A DNA stretch of 64,000 nucleotides from Desulfonatronum sp. SC1 (GTDB lineage Bacteria > Desulfobacterota > Desulfovibrionia > Desulfovibrionales > Desulfonatronaceae), in NCBI RefSeq assembly GCF_003046795.1, contig NZ_PZKN01000007.1:1-64000 (forward strand), written 5' to 3'. The notes below the pieces were generated by a model. It saw nothing but the letters and a program-made list of their open reading frames with translations. It was not told where the DNA came from and did no database searches. Position 1 is the stretch's first letter. Every line of letters begins with the position of its first letter. The translations under genes were made by a program, and so were the position numbers. Shown piece by piece: positions 29,592-38,783 of the stretch.

Positions 29592-30095
29592 ATGCCAACA
29601 TGCGACCTCATCCGGGTCGATCCGCTTTTTCTCAGTCTGACGTGGCGGGGAGACCGCCTGGCATCCATATCCCTGGAATGGTCGGAAAGGTCGGCGGCCG
29701 GGCGGCAATCCGCCTTGATCACCCCCTGGGCCGAGCCGTTCCGAGACAGTCTGGCGCGCTACCTGTCCAAGGAGGAGCCGGCTTGGCCGGAGGTTGCACT
29801 GGCCGGAGACGGTTTGAGCGATTTCGCCTGGAAGATTTTGCGGCGCTTGCGCGCCGTGCCGACCGGAGCCTGGCTCAGTTACGGACGATTGGCGGCGGAG
29901 TGCGGACATCCCAAGGCCGCCAGGGCCGTAGGGCGGGTCATGGCCCGCAACCCGTGGCCCTTGGTGTTTCCCTGCCACAGGGTGCTGGGGCGCTCCGGTC
30001 AATTGACTGGCTTTGGTCCCGGCCTGGATATGAAACGATACCTGCTGGCCCACGAAGGCATTCCCCATGTCCCGGCGAAGCCGGACGTCGCGTAA
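29592..30095 (+). CDS. methylated-DNA-protein cysteine methyltransferase-like protein
   Basis: The C-terminal half has the alkyltransferase active-site motif PCHRVLGRSGQLTGF near residue 132, together with the DNA-binding segment GAWLSYGRLAAECGHPKAARAVGRVMARNP. These belong to enzymes that remove alkyl groups from O6-alkylguanine by self-alkylation on the cysteine. The N-terminal half is short and diverged. The total of 167 residues is close to the usual bacterial length. It lies in a plus-strand row with the SDR epimerase, 28 bases downstream. Confidence 0.92.
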   Translation: MPTCDLIRVDPLFLSLTWRGDRLASISLEWSERSAAGRQSALITPWAEPFRDSLARYLSKEEPAWPEVALAGDGLSDFAWKILRRLRAVPTGAWLSYGRLAAECGHPKAARAVGRVMARNPWPLVFPCHRVLGRSGQLTGFGPGLDMKRYLLAHEGIPHVPAKPDVA

Positions 30096-30123
30096 TCAGA
30101 AATCAACAGATACTGGAGGATTC

Positions 30124-31056
30124 ATGCGCTTTTTTATTCTGGGCGGGACCGGTTTCGTCGGCAAGCATTTGATTGACTGGTTGGTGCAACAAGGCCATGA
30201 CGTGGAAGTCCTGGGACGAAGTGCGAAAAGTTTGGAGCGAATTCCTTCCGGATGCCGGACCGTCATCGGCGATCCCATGCGCCCTGGAGAGTGGCAGGAC
30301 CGGGCGGGCCGGGCCGACGTGGTGATCAACCTGGTCGGCCGGTCGATTATGACCCGCTGGAACGAGGTGACCAAAAAGGAGATCCTGGAATCCAGGGTTC
30401 AGTCCACGCGCATGGCCGTGCAGACCCTGGCCGGAGATCAGGGCAAGGGCAAGGTCCTGATCAACGCCAACGCCGTGGGATACTACCCGCTGGATCGCAA
30501 TGCCGTATTTGCCGAGGACGGCCCTCGGGGCGCGGGCTTTCTGGCCGAAGTGACCCAGGCATGGCAAGAGGAAGCGGAAAAGGCCCGCGGGTTTGGGGTC
30601 CGGGTGGTCATTGCCCGATTCGGGACCGTGCTGGGACCGGACGGCGGGGCCATGGCCCAGCTGCTTCCGATCTTTCGCAAGGGCCTGGGCGGACGCCTGG
30701 GCAGCGGAGAGCAGTGGTTTCCGTGGATTCACGTGCTTGATCTGTGCCGGGCCTTGGAGTTCATGTCCCTGCACGCGGAGCTGGACGGCCCGGTGAACTG
30801 CTGCGCGCCTCAGGCCGCCACGAATACGTATTTCACCCGGGCCCTGGGAGGGCTGCTGCGTCGGCCGACGATTTTTCCGGTCCCGACGTTTGCCGTCAAA
30901 TTGGCCCTGGGAGAGGTCGCCCAGGTCGTGCTGCAAGGGTCGAAAATCGTGCCCAAGGCCCTGACTGACGCCGGATTTACTTTTCGATTCGGGATGCTGG
31001 AAGGAGCTTTGCAGGACATTCTCGCCCAGAAGCAAACTCAGGCAGAGGCCAAATGA
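30124..31056 (+). CDS. TIGR01777-family SDR epimerase/dehydratase-like protein
   Basis: A 310-residue extended short-chain dehydrogenase-like protein with the NAD(P) motif LGGTGFVGKHL near residue 5 and the family phrases VVINLVGRSIMTRWNEVTKKEILESRV, GYYP and PWIHVLDL, ending with a DUF1731-like tail. The substrate is unknown. An ACTGGAGG site precedes the ATG at 30124; an earlier in-frame start would overlap the MGMT-like gene and is not needed. The stop overlaps the following thioesterase start (ATGA). Confidence 0.92.
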   Translation: MRFFILGGTGFVGKHLIDWLVQQGHDVEVLGRSAKSLERIPSGCRTVIGDPMRPGEWQDRAGRADVVINLVGRSIMTRWNEVTKKEILESRVQSTRMAVQTLAGDQGKGKVLINANAVGYYPLDRNAVFAEDGPRGAGFLAEVTQAWQEEAEKARGFGVRVVIARFGTVLGPDGGAMAQLLPIFRKGLGGRLGSGEQWFPWIHVLDLCRALEFMSLHAELDGPVNCCAPQAATNTYFTRALGGLLRRPTIFPVPTFAVKLALGEVAQVVLQGSKIVPKALTDAGFTFRFGMLEGALQDILAQKQTQAEAK

Positions 31057-31814
31057 GCCGGTCGGTTTGGACGGAATCCTTCAGGGTACGGACCAGCGAG
31101 GCGGACATGTTCGGCCTGGCCCGCCTGGATGCCCTGTTCGGTTGTTTTCAGGAGGCCGCCGGGCATCACGCCCGGGATCTCGGCGTGGGCCGGGAACATT
31201 TGGACGCGCAAGGATGTTTCTGGGTGCTTTCTCGCTGCTGGATGCGCGTCCGGCGGTATCCGGCCTGGGGCCGGGAGTTCGTGGTCCGCACCTGGCCCCA
31301 GGGGGTGCGTCGGCTTTTCGCGCTGCGCCATTTTCGCCTGCTGGACCCGGGCGGCGAGGAATTCGGTTCCGGCATCTCGGCCTGGGTGATCCTGGACGCG
31401 GCGAAGCATCGACCGGTCCGTCCCGGTCCGTTTCTGGAGCACATGGTCTTGCCCGACGAGCTGGACGTGGAGGGCGACATTCTCGAAAAGCAAGATGTCG
31501 CCCAAGAAACGCGGAAACTGCGTCCCGTCACCGTGCCGTACAGCGACCTGGACGTGAACCGGCACGTCAACAACGCGGCCTACGTGCGCTGGATACTGGA
31601 CAGTTTTGGTCAAGAGCACCACGAACGCCGCCAAGTCCGCTCCATCCGCATCGACTATCTGGCCGAGACCCTGCTTGGCGACGCCGTTTCCATCCATGGA
31701 CGCACGGAAAAATCGAATGCGGATCGAATGGTCGTCCTCGGACGGCGCGGGGCGGAAGAGCAACAGGTCTTTCAGGCCGAGCTGACCTGGGGGGAGCGGG
31801 ATGAGGCGGATTGA
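31053..31814 (+). CDS. acyl-ACP thioesterase family protein
   Basis: A 253-residue tandem hot-dog protein resembling bacterial acyl-acyl-carrier-protein thioesterases, which release fatty acids from ACP. The first hot-dog is about 5-120. The second opens with the motif PYSDLDVNRHVNNAAYVRWILD near 165-186, which holds the expected asparagine and histidine residues. It follows the SDR gene with a four-base overlap. Confidence 0.88.
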   Translation: MSRSVWTESFRVRTSEADMFGLARLDALFGCFQEAAGHHARDLGVGREHLDAQGCFWVLSRCWMRVRRYPAWGREFVVRTWPQGVRRLFALRHFRLLDPGGEEFGSGISAWVILDAAKHRPVRPGPFLEHMVLPDELDVEGDILEKQDVAQETRKLRPVTVPYSDLDVNRHVNNAAYVRWILDSFGQEHHERRQVRSIRIDYLAETLLGDAVSIHGRTEKSNADRMVVLGRRGAEEQQVFQAELTWGERDEAD

Positions 31815-31856
31815 CGCTTTGTCGTGGATCGTTCGTGAGGAAAGGTCGGGAGGGGG

Positions 31857-33617
31857 CTATCGACTAAAGAGCCCGGCGGCCAGACCGACGAAAAAGTGCT
31901 TGGCGTTGGTTCCCAGGGAGCGGATGCGGTAGCCGCCCTCCTGGACCACCAGGGTCGGCAGGCGCAGTTCGCCGATCATCCGTCCGTTGCGCTCGAAGTC
32001 CCTGGCGGTCAGCCCCCAGGTGCCGGTGGGATCGCCCTTGGCCGGGTCCAGTCCCAAAGCCACCACCAGGGTCCGGGGCGCGAACTTGGTGATCCGGCGA
32101 AGAGCCTTGGTCAACGCCTGCCGGTACCCCTCGCCGTCGAGGGTTTCCGGCAGGGCGATGTTCAGGTTGAACCCCTCGCCTGGCCCCTCTCCTTTTTCTT
32201 CCTCATATCCGCTGAAATACGGATACGCGAAGCGGGGATGGCCGTGCAGGGAGAGGGTGAGCACGTCCGGGCGACGAGCGAAGATGTCCTGGGTGCCGTT
32301 GCCGTGATGAAAGTCGATGTCCAGTACCGCCACCCGGCCGTGTCGGCTCAGGCTCTGAGCGGCCGCGGCGGCGGAATTGAAATAGCAGAACCCTCCGAAA
32401 ACACGACGCTCCGCGTGATGTCCCGGAGGTCGCACCAGGGCATAGGCGGCGCGGTAGCCTTCGCGCAGGGCCTGGGCCGCCGTGAGGGCGCAGTCCACGG
32501 CCCGCTTGGCTGCCAGAAAAGCGTTGTGGTTGATAGGCGTGAAGGTGTCGATGCAGAAGTATCCGGCCCGGACCGGCAATTCCTTGGGCGGCTTGGTGCT
32601 GTTGCGGATCGGGAAAACATAGGGATAGACCGATTCGCCGGGCTTCAACAGCGCGGAGGCCCGCCTGATGTACTCCACAAGCTGCCGGTCATGCACGGCC
32701 AGGATATGCTCCTCGCCGAAATGGCGCACCTTGATGCGCTGAAACAGGCCCAGCGGCTCGATGGCCTTGAGAATGGAGCGGATCCGCACCGGTGCCTCCA
32801 CATATCCCCGTTCATGGACGTGATGGATGTCATGCCGGTCATTGACCACCAGGGCGATGCTTTTGTCCTGGTGCAGTACGGTCCCTCCCGGCCACGTCGG
32901 TGCGGCCGACCGGTCCGCGTCCGGCGCCACGTATCGCGGATCGCGAATGCGCACCGGATCGTCCTCAAAAGAGGCCACGACCATCTCCACATAGCCCGGA
33001 GGACAGCTTCCGGCGTATTTACGTTCCAGGACGGCCCTGGCGACCTTTTGGGCGTCCCGGCGGCGCAACGGTTTATTCCGGCCCAATAGGTCGGCCACAA
33101 GATACGGCGGACAAGTGTCCTCCGGCTTGAGCGGCGTTTCATAGGCCGTGCCGACGATGGGTCTGGCCCCGAAGCGCTCGTAAAAACGCAGTCGGGCCTT
33201 GTTTTGGCGCAAGGTGGAGGGGGCGGCGCACAAGTCCGGATCATCGGGCAGGCACTCGAAGAACACTCCCGTCAGCTCCAAGGCCTTGGCCTCTTCCCGG
33301 ACCCTGGCGTACAGCGCCCCGCCCACGCCCCCTCCGGTTTGCATGGTGGCCGCGGACATGAAGTCCAGGTATCCAAAGCGCAGATCCGGGGCGTGCATGA
33401 ACAAGGCAAAGCCCTTCAGCCGATTGCCCGAACCCTCGGCGGCGAAGAGGATGGTTCGGAAGCGATACTTTAGCGGATTGAGCAATTGCTCCGGCAACTT
33501 GGCCACGTCCTCGGGCGCAAGCAACGGAAACTGCTCGCGCAGAATTTCCTGGACCTGAACGATGACCCGGGCGTCACCGGGCCATGTGGCATCCTGAACA
33601 CGACGAATGCGGAACAT
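31857..33617 (-). CDS. GNAT acetyltransferase-like domain fused to a histone-deacetylase-family amidohydrolase
   Basis: A 586-residue fusion. Residues 1-170 look like a GNAT acetyltransferase, with the acetyl-CoA loop QTGGGVGGALYARV near 93-106 and the RFYERFGARPI strand near 144. Residues 240-586 form a class II histone deacetylase/acetylpolyamine amidohydrolase-like domain, with RPPGHHAERRVFGGFCYFN (the His pair and substrate channel), the zinc ligands in VLDIDFHHGNGTQDIF, and the third acidic ligand and closing tyrosine regions (ALGLDPAKGDPTGTWGLT and QEGGYRI). One chain could thus add and remove acetyl groups. The substrate is unknown. It lies four bases from the DUF1980-like gene upstream. 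Confidence 0.92.
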   Translation of the reverse strand: MFRIRRVQDATWPGDARVIVQVQEILREQFPLLAPEDVAKLPEQLLNPLKYRFRTILFAAEGSGNRLKGFALFMHAPDLRFGYLDFMSAATMQTGGGVGGALYARVREEAKALELTGVFFECLPDDPDLCAAPSTLRQNKARLRFYERFGARPIVGTAYETPLKPEDTCPPYLVADLLGRNKPLRRRDAQKVARAVLERKYAGSCPPGYVEMVVASFEDDPVRIRDPRYVAPDADRSAAPTWPGGTVLHQDKSIALVVNDRHDIHHVHERGYVEAPVRIRSILKAIEPLGLFQRIKVRHFGEEHILAVHDRQLVEYIRRASALLKPGESVYPYVFPIRNSTKPPKELPVRAGYFCIDTFTPINHNAFLAAKRAVDCALTAAQALREGYRAAYALVRPPGHHAERRVFGGFCYFNSAAAAAQSLSRHGRVAVLDIDFHHGNGTQDIFARRPDVLTLSLHGHPRFAYPYFSGYEEEKGEGPGEGFNLNIALPETLDGEGYRQALTKALRRITKFAPRTLVVALGLDPAKGDPTGTWGLTARDFERNGRMIGELRLPTLVVQEGGYRIRSLGTNAKHFFVGLAAGLFSR

Positions 33618-33621
33618 GTGC

Positions 33622-34662
33622 TCAGCTTCCGTCGTCGAAAACGTAGCTGGAATAAAGGCGGGGGTAGACGTAGGGCTGGTCCGGGGCTGGGATGATTTCC
33701 AGGCGGTCGGCCAGGATCAACGGAATGTCCTCTTCCATGAACCGCATCGCGGAAATCCGTCCTTGGATCCGCACCCAGGAGTCGTTGGGCGGAAGCGGCG
33801 GGTCGGTCCGGACCAGCAGGCCGTAGACCGTGGCGTCGGCCAGGCAGCAGGTGACGGCGATTCGAGCTACGGCCAGTTCGTTTTCGGCCATGGTGCCATC
33901 ATGGAAAGCGAACCCGGAAAACTCCACTCGACGCCCCTGGAATCGATCTAGGTACGCGGAAATGATCAGCATGGAGTCGAGAAAGACCTCCCCGGTGATG
34001 CGCAGCGCGTCCCTGCCCAGCAGCTCTTCGGACAGATCCTGGTATATCTCGCGGTCGTACCAGATGCCCAGTTCCTCCCGCAGTTTGGCCTGTTCTTCTT
34101 CCAGATCCGAGCCCGTCGAATCGAAATCCATGGCCTGTCCGCTGTCCCAGGGTGTTTCCTCCTGGAAGAACAGGTGGTTTTCCGGAGGCAGGCCGGGAAT
34201 CCGCTCCGGACCAAAGACACTCGGAGCCGGTGAACGGCTTAGCGCAATACCTTTCTTTTCCGCCACCCGGCTGTCCAGAGCCTGATGCGGCAGAAAAAAG
34301 CCGGTGATCAAAACCAGCCCGAACAAGGCCGCCATGGCGACCTTGCCGGCCTGAGACGGTTCGTGTTCGTGGCTGCACCCGCACCGGGCCGCAGCCTCAG
34401 CAGTCGGGATCAGCAACGTCCACAAGCCGTGCAGGGCCATCACCAGAAACGCCGCAGTGGAAAAAATCACGAACGGCTGCATTTTGGGGGCCTGGTAAAG
34501 ATGGATGGCCTCGCTCAGGAGCAGGACGGTTTGCAGGGCGGCCAATCCCAGCAGCAGCACGACCTGAACGGCCCCAAAGAAAAGCCAAGGGCGTCCAGGC
34601 TTCTCCATGGAAGGGCAGGGTTCGGGCGCGGTGTCGCGGGATCGGTGCTTCTCGCTGGTCAT
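33622..34662 (-). CDS. TIGR03943/DUF1980 (YcgQ-like) permease partner protein
   Basis: A membrane protein of about 346 residues with two N-terminal helices (about 30-55 and 60-85), a Cys/His stretch RCGCSHEHEP, a third helix near 105, and a soluble extracytoplasmic domain to the C-terminus. Such proteins are usually encoded next to a DUF318-type permease, as here. The domain has OB-fold-like features (VEFSGFAFHD, VRIQGRIS). I chose the ATG at 34662; a TTG nine bases upstream is possible. Its role with the permease is inferred from adjacency. Confidence 0.85.
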   Translation of the reverse strand: MTSEKHRSRDTAPEPCPSMEKPGRPWLFFGAVQVVLLLGLAALQTVLLLSEAIHLYQAPKMQPFVIFSTAAFLVMALHGLWTLLIPTAEAAARCGCSHEHEPSQAGKVAMAALFGLVLITGFFLPHQALDSRVAEKKGIALSRSPAPSVFGPERIPGLPPENHLFFQEETPWDSGQAMDFDSTGSDLEEEQAKLREELGIWYDREIYQDLSEELLGRDALRITGEVFLDSMLIISAYLDRFQGRRVEFSGFAFHDGTMAENELAVARIAVTCCLADATVYGLLVRTDPPLPPNDSWVRIQGRISAMRFMEEDIPLILADRLEIIPAPDQPYVYPRLYSSYVFDDGS

Positions 34663-34675
34663 GCGGGGCAATATC

Positions 34676-35575
34676 TCACTGGACGCCCAGGAAATGCAAG
34701 CCCATGACCAGCAGGAAAACGGTCAGGGTTCCGCTGAGGATGAACACGGCCACGAACCGGGCCGGAAAATAGCCCACGAGCATGGCCGTGTTCTTCAGGT
34801 CCAGCATGGGGCCGAAGACCAGAAAGGCCAGCAGCGAGGGCAGGGTGAAAGCCGCGCCGAAGGAAGCCGCCACGAAGGCGTCCGCCGCTGAGCACAAGGA
34901 CAAGAGATAGGCCAGGATCATCATCACCACGGTGGAGGACCAGGGCGCGGAACCGATGTCCAGAAGCACTGCCTGATGCAGGAAAGTCTGGAACAGGGAG
35001 GCGATCAGCGCGCCGAGGATGAAGTAGCAGCCCACGGTGAAGAATTCGGACGTGGTGTGCCGGGCGATCTCGTGCCATGTTGCGGCCCGCCGGAGACTTT
35101 TGGGCGCATGGCCGTGGTCCATGGGCAGTTCCCGGGGGAAATCCCCTTCCAGCCGTTTGCGCAGCAGGCAGACCACGGAACCGACGATTAAAGCCGCTAC
35201 GGCCGACAGGGCCAGGCGCAGAATAAGCACGTCCGGATTCAGTCCAAAAGCGAACAGAGTGGACGCCGCGACCACCGGATTGAGGACCGGCGCGGCCACC
35301 AGAAAAACCGCCCCGGCGGCCAAAGGCATGCCCTTGCGCACCAGACTGCGGATAACCGGAATGATGGCGCACTCGCAGATGGGGAACAGGGCGCTGAGCA
35401 GCACCGCCGGGAGCAGGGATAACCAGGGATTCTCCGGCAGCCAACGGCGGAAAAAATGTTCCGGAATGAGCACCAGCACCAGGGAGGAAAACAACGCCCC
35501 AAGGAGAATGAAGGGAAAGGATTCAAAGACGATGCTTAAAAAGATCATCTTGGCGTGCAACAGGGCGTCGACCAT
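34676..35575 (-). CDS. DUF318/ArsP_1-type permease (YcgR-like)
   Basis: A 299-residue permease with about eight membrane helices. The conserved halves contain FPICECAIIPVIRSLVRKGMPLAAGAVFLVAAPVLNPVV and LLSLCSAADAFVAASFGAAFTLPSLLAFLVFGPMLDLKN, which together are characteristic of this family. Some members export organoarsenicals; the substrate here is unknown. The stop lies 13 bases before the partner gene start, so the two are probably expressed together. A histidine-containing cytoplasmic loop lies at about 150-160. Confidence 0.9.
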   Translation of the reverse strand: MVDALLHAKMIFLSIVFESFPFILLGALFSSLVLVLIPEHFFRRWLPENPWLSLLPAVLLSALFPICECAIIPVIRSLVRKGMPLAAGAVFLVAAPVLNPVVAASTLFAFGLNPDVLILRLALSAVAALIVGSVVCLLRKRLEGDFPRELPMDHGHAPKSLRRAATWHEIARHTTSEFFTVGCYFILGALIASLFQTFLHQAVLLDIGSAPWSSTVVMMILAYLLSLCSAADAFVAASFGAAFTLPSLLAFLVFGPMLDLKNTAMLVGYFPARFVAVFILSGTLTVFLLVMGLHFLGVQ

Positions 35576-35619
35576 AATTGGAGGTGGGGTGGAGATGGAG
35601 AGGTTGAATGTTGAGTTTG

Positions 35620-35667
35620 AAAAAAGCCTGGAAATTTTAAAACTTGAGTTTCAAAATTTCCAGGCTT
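35620..35667 (-). terminator. terminator of the TrpB-like gene
   Basis: AAGCCTGGAAATTTT (35624-35638) pairs perfectly with AAAATTTCCAGGCTT (35653-35667). On the minus strand the stem runs into a T tract (35620-35625). It lies 42 bases past the stop of the TrpB-like gene. Confidence 0.88.
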
Positions 35668-35708
35668 GGTGACTCACGACAAGCTGTGGCGGTTGTATCC
35701 GTTCAGTC

Positions 35709-37055
35709 TCACACGTTGATCTTCGGACACGAAGCTAAAGCTTTTTCCAGATCGCACTCGGGGAACTCGTCGTCCTTGAGCTTGCCCTGGTTGAAGGCGT
35801 CGTAAGCTCCGAGGTCAAGCAGACCGTGGCCGGAGTAGAGGAAGACGATCACTGTGCCTGGGTCGCTTTCCTTGGCCACGTCCATTGCCGCCTTGATGGC
35901 GTGGGAGGTTTCGGGAGCGGGGAGGAATCCTTCGGTCTGCAGGAACAGCTTTGCCGCCTCGAAGACGTCGTTCTGGTAGTAGGCGCGAGGCTCCACCATG
36001 CCCTGGTCCACCAAGTGAGAGACGATGGGCGCGTCGCCGTGGTAGCGTAGGCCTCCGGCATGGATGGGCGGCGGAAAGTAGCCCGATCCCAGAGTGTGCA
36101 TCTTGAGTAGCGGGGTCATCTTGGCCATGTCGCCGTAGTCGTAGCGGAACTCGCCCTTGGTCAGGGTCGGGCAGGCCTTGGGCTCCACGGCCACGAAGCG
36201 CGGGCCCTTGCCATGCATCTTCTCCGGCACGAAGGGCAGAACCAACCCTCCGAAATTGCTGCCTCCTCCCACGCAGCCCACGAGCACGTCGGGCTTTTCT
36301 CCGGCCAAGGCCAGTTGCTTCTGGACCTCTAAGCCGGTGATGGTCTGGTGTAGCAGGACGTGGTTGAGCACGCTGCCCAGGGAGTACTTGGCGTCGTCAT
36401 GGGTGGCCGCATCCTCCACGGCCTCGGAAATGGCCAGCCCCAGGCTGCCGCCGGAGTCAGGGTTTTCGGCCAAAACGGCCCGACCGGCATTGGTCTTGTC
36501 CGAAGGCGAGGGAAAGACTTCGGCCCCATAGGAGCGGATCAGTACGCCCCGGTACGGCTTTTGTTCGTAGCTGCAGCGGACCATGTACACGGTGCATTCC
36601 AGGCCGAACATCTTGCAGGCAAAGGACAACGCCGTGCCCCACTGACCGGCCCCGGTTTCGGTGGTCAGACGGCGCACGCCTTCCAGTTTGTTGTAGTAGG
36701 CCTGGGCAATGGCCGTGTTCGGCTTGTGAGAGCCGGCCGGGGAAAGGGACTCGTTTTTGTAGTAGATTTTAGCCTTGGTTCCCAAGGCCTTTTCCAGGCG
36801 ATGCGCTCGGACCAGGGGCGTGGGCCGGAACAGACGGTAGATGTCCCAGACCGGTTCCGGGATGTCGATCCAGCGCTGAGAGGACATCTCCTGCTCGATG
36901 ACGGACATGGGGAAAATTGCGGCCAATTTCTCCGGCCCCAGGGGTTTTTGGGTAGCGGGGTCAAGCGGTGGAGCCAGGGGCGGGGAAAGGTCGGGCAGGA
37001 CATTGTACCACTGGCGGGGCATGTCCTTTTCAGGCAGGTTGATGCGATAATCCAT
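35709..37055 (-). CDS. TrpB2-type tryptophan synthase beta-like enzyme
   Basis: A 448-residue PLP enzyme of the TrpB2 branch, which condenses indole and serine in a salvage-like reaction without a fixed TrpA partner. The PLP lysine is in GSHKPNTA near residue 113, the catalytic glutamate in ETGAGQWG, the phosphate loop is GGGSNFGG, and the C-terminus has the family's extended [16 protein letters not shown] and YSGHG segments. I chose the ATG at 37055, where AGGAG lies nine bases upstream; earlier starts lack conservation. No other trp genes are in the window. Some members of this branch act as deaminases or use other substrates, so the exact reaction is uncertain. Confidence 0.92.
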   Translation of the reverse strand: MDYRINLPEKDMPRQWYNVLPDLSPPLAPPLDPATQKPLGPEKLAAIFPMSVIEQEMSSQRWIDIPEPVWDIYRLFRPTPLVRAHRLEKALGTKAKIYYKNESLSPAGSHKPNTAIAQAYYNKLEGVRRLTTETGAGQWGTALSFACKMFGLECTVYMVRCSYEQKPYRGVLIRSYGAEVFPSPSDKTNAGRAVLAENPDSGGSLGLAISEAVEDAATHDDAKYSLGSVLNHVLLHQTITGLEVQKQLALAGEKPDVLVGCVGGGSNFGGLVLPFVPEKMHGKGPRFVAVEPKACPTLTKGEFRYDYGDMAKMTPLLKMHTLGSGYFPPPIHAGGLRYHGDAPIVSHLVDQGMVEPRAYYQNDVFEAAKLFLQTEGFLPAPETSHAIKAAMDVAKESDPGTVIVFLYSGHGLLDLGAYDAFNQGKLKDDEFPECDLEKALASCPKINV

Positions 37056-37197
37056 GGAAGGGTCTCCTGATGGGTCGACGTTTATAAATCGGCGATGCGC
37101 CGTGCGACAGCGTAAGACGAAGAGGTCTTTTTTGGCCGGAAGGTGGGAAACTGTCAACACGCGTTGTTGCCAACCGGGGGAGAACGTCCCAGGTTGA

Positions 37198-37692
37198 TCA
37201 GTCGAGCGCGGCGAGGCGGAGAATACGTTCCACGATGGCCGTGGTGGAAAAGCCCGGCAACAGGTCAAGGCTGAAAACCTCGCCGCCCCAGGAAGCGACC
37301 TCGGCCGCACCGACAATGCGATCCTTGGTCCAATCGCCGCCCTTGATGAGCACGTCGGGTTGAATGGCCTTGATCAACTCCAGCGGAGTGTCCTCCTCAA
37401 AAGCGATCACGGCGTCCACGCACTCCAGTCCGGCCAGGACGTAGGCGCGCTGCTCAAGCGGTGTGACGGGTCGCGAAGAACCTTTCAGTCTGGTGATGGA
37501 CGCGTCGCTGTTCAGGCCGATGACCAACATGTCGCCGTGGGCGCGGGCACGGCGTAGCAGGTGGACATGGCCGGCGTGCAGGATGTCGAAACAGCCGTTG
37601 GTGAAGACGAGGGGGCGTGGATGGACGCGGGCGCGTTTACAAAACGCTTCCAGGGACTGAATTTTGGGGTGAATGAGTTCCAGTGGTTTCAT
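37198..37692 (-). CDS. rfaE2: D-glycero-beta-D-manno-heptose 1-phosphate adenylyltransferase
   Basis: The stand-alone C-terminal half of the HldE pathway: it adenylylates heptose 1-phosphate to make ADP-heptose for lipopolysaccharide core. The 164-residue protein has the nucleotidyltransferase signature [16 protein letters not shown] near residue 30 and the [31 protein letters not shown] and KGGDWT motifs. The kinase half (rfaE1) must be elsewhere. The ATG shares its A with the rex TGA stop, so the two are coupled. Confidence 0.95.
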   Translation of the reverse strand: MKPLELIHPKIQSLEAFCKRARVHPRPLVFTNGCFDILHAGHVHLLRRARAHGDMLVIGLNSDASITRLKGSSRPVTPLEQRAYVLAGLECVDAVIAFEEDTPLELIKAIQPDVLIKGGDWTKDRIVGAAEVASWGGEVFSLDLLPGFSTTAIVERILRLAALD

Positions 37693-38351
37693 CAAGTTTT
37701 GGAAAAAGCCTCGAACCGTTGGACGGCGCTGGTGTTCAGCTTGAAGGTCAGGGCGTAGAGGTGGTGGAAAAAGTCGACGTATTCCACGAAGACATGGTCC
37801 GGCACATGAATGCGGGCCGCTGAAAAGTTTAGAATACAGTGGATGTTCGATTCCACGAGGTAGTTGGCGGCGCGCTGGGCGCGATCCGTGGGAGTGGTGA
37901 TGATGCCAATCTCGATGCGCATGTCCTTGACATTTTCTTTCATGCGTCGCGGACACATCACTTCCAAATCGGCGATGGTTTCCCCTATCTTGAACGGATC
38001 GCAGTCAAAGGCGGCTACTATTTGGAATCCACGCTTCGGAAAGCCTTTGTAGCGAAGTAGGGAACGCCCAAGGTTGCCGACGCCGATCAGGGCGGTACGC
38101 CATATACGGTCAGTGCCCAGAGAGACCTTGATGGACTGGATCAGCTTGGCGACATAATAGCCAACTCCGCGAACGCCGAATTCTCCGAAGTAGGCCAGGT
38201 CTTTGCGGATTTGAGACGGGTTGACGTCGCAGGCGCGAGCAAGCGCCTCGGAGGAGACGACTTCGATCTCCTCGTCGTTCAGCGCTTCGAGTACCTGGAG
38301 ATACACGGCCAGGCGCTGGATCGTGGCCCTGGGGATGTGTTTGCTTTTCAC
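37692..38351 (-). CDS. rex: redox-sensing transcriptional repressor Rex
   Basis: Rex represses energy-metabolism genes when NADH/NAD is low. The 219-residue protein has an N-terminal winged helix (about 5-75, including [36 protein letters not shown]) and a Rossmann domain with the motif [12 protein letters not shown] near residue 90 and the [17 protein letters not shown] segment. It begins with GTG and follows the atpE terminator; a candidate Rex site lies just upstream of and across its start. In sulfate reducers Rex is known to regulate ATP synthase and sulfate-activation genes, and it lies beside atpE here. Confidence 0.96.
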   Translation of the reverse strand: MKSKHIPRATIQRLAVYLQVLEALNDEEIEVVSSEALARACDVNPSQIRKDLAYFGEFGVRGVGYYVAKLIQSIKVSLGTDRIWRTALIGVGNLGRSLLRYKGFPKRGFQIVAAFDCDPFKIGETIADLEVMCPRRMKENVKDMRIEIGIITTPTDRAQRAANYLVESNIHCILNFSAARIHVPDHVFVEYVDFFHHLYALTFKLNTSAVQRFEAFSKT

Positions 38352-38385
38352 AGGTGTGTGTGACGAGTTGTGAAAATATGAACAT
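38345..38385 (-). promoter_or_regulatory. possible Rex operator of rex itself
   Basis: TTGTGAAAATATGAACAT (38368-38385, plus-strand reading) matches the Rex consensus TTGTGAA, four bases, TTCACAA at 11 of 14 positions. A second half-site, TTTTCACA at 38345-38352, is inverted to the first with a 16-base spacer and covers the GTG start codon. Autoregulation is inferred. Confidence 0.4.
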
Positions 38386-38395
38386 GTTTGCGGCC

Positions 38396-38432
38396 AAAAA
38401 AGACCGCTCTCTTGCCGAGAGCGGTCTTTTTT
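38396..38432 (-). terminator. terminator after atpE
   Basis: AGACCGCTCTC (38401-38411) pairs perfectly with GAGAGCGGTCT (38417-38427). A and T tracts flank it on both sides, giving a U run on the minus-strand transcript after the stem. It separates the atp membrane genes from rex. Confidence 0.94.
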
Positions 38433-38459
38433 GATCTTCGAATGAAGAAATGTGCCGTG

Positions 38460-38783
38460 TTAGCCGATGAAGGGGTTGGCGAACAGCAGGATCAGGTTCA
38501 CGACCAGGGCGTAAATTGCCAGGGACTCGATGAAGGCCATGCCCAAGAGCAGGGTCACGGTGATCTTGCCGCTGGCTTCGGGGTTGCGGGCGGTACCTTC
38601 GCAGGCCGCCTTCAGGCCCATACCCTGAGCGATACCGCAGCCGAAGGCGGCAATGGCCATACCCAGGGCGGTGGCAATGGCGATCATGGAGATGGTGCCG
38701 GGATCGACATCGGCGGCAAAGGCGACGGAAGCCATACCCATCAGGGCCACGGTGGTCAGGGCGATCAAAAACAGTTTGCGCAT
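38460..38783 (-). CDS. atpE: ATP synthase c subunit
   Basis: The c ring carries the translocated ion. The 107-residue product is longer than usual because it begins with a signal-peptide-like segment ([24 protein letters not shown]). The two helices follow, with the loop ARNPEASG and the ion-binding glutamate in [12 protein letters not shown] near residue 86. Helix 1 has GIAQG, where sodium-type rings also have a glutamine, but the residue after ESx is leucine, as in cyanobacterial proton-type rings, so I take it to use protons. A 70-base gap to atpB includes a small hairpin. Confidence 0.97.
   Translation of the reverse strand: MRKLFLIALTTVALMGMASVAFAADVDPGTISMIAIATALGMAIAAFGCGIAQGMGLKAACEGTARNPEASGKITVTLLLGMAFIESLAIYALVVNLILLFANPFIG

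Noticed and set aside
37171-37196. Hairpin after rfaE2
   Set aside because: CAACC/GGTTG with a GGG/CCC core forms a stem, but mismatches and no T tract make a terminator call unsafe.
38460-38783. Sodium-type c subunit
   Set aside because: Helix 1 has GIAQG and helix 2 has ES, as in sodium rings, but the residue after ES is Leu rather than Thr, as in cyanobacterial proton-type rings, which also have this glutamine.
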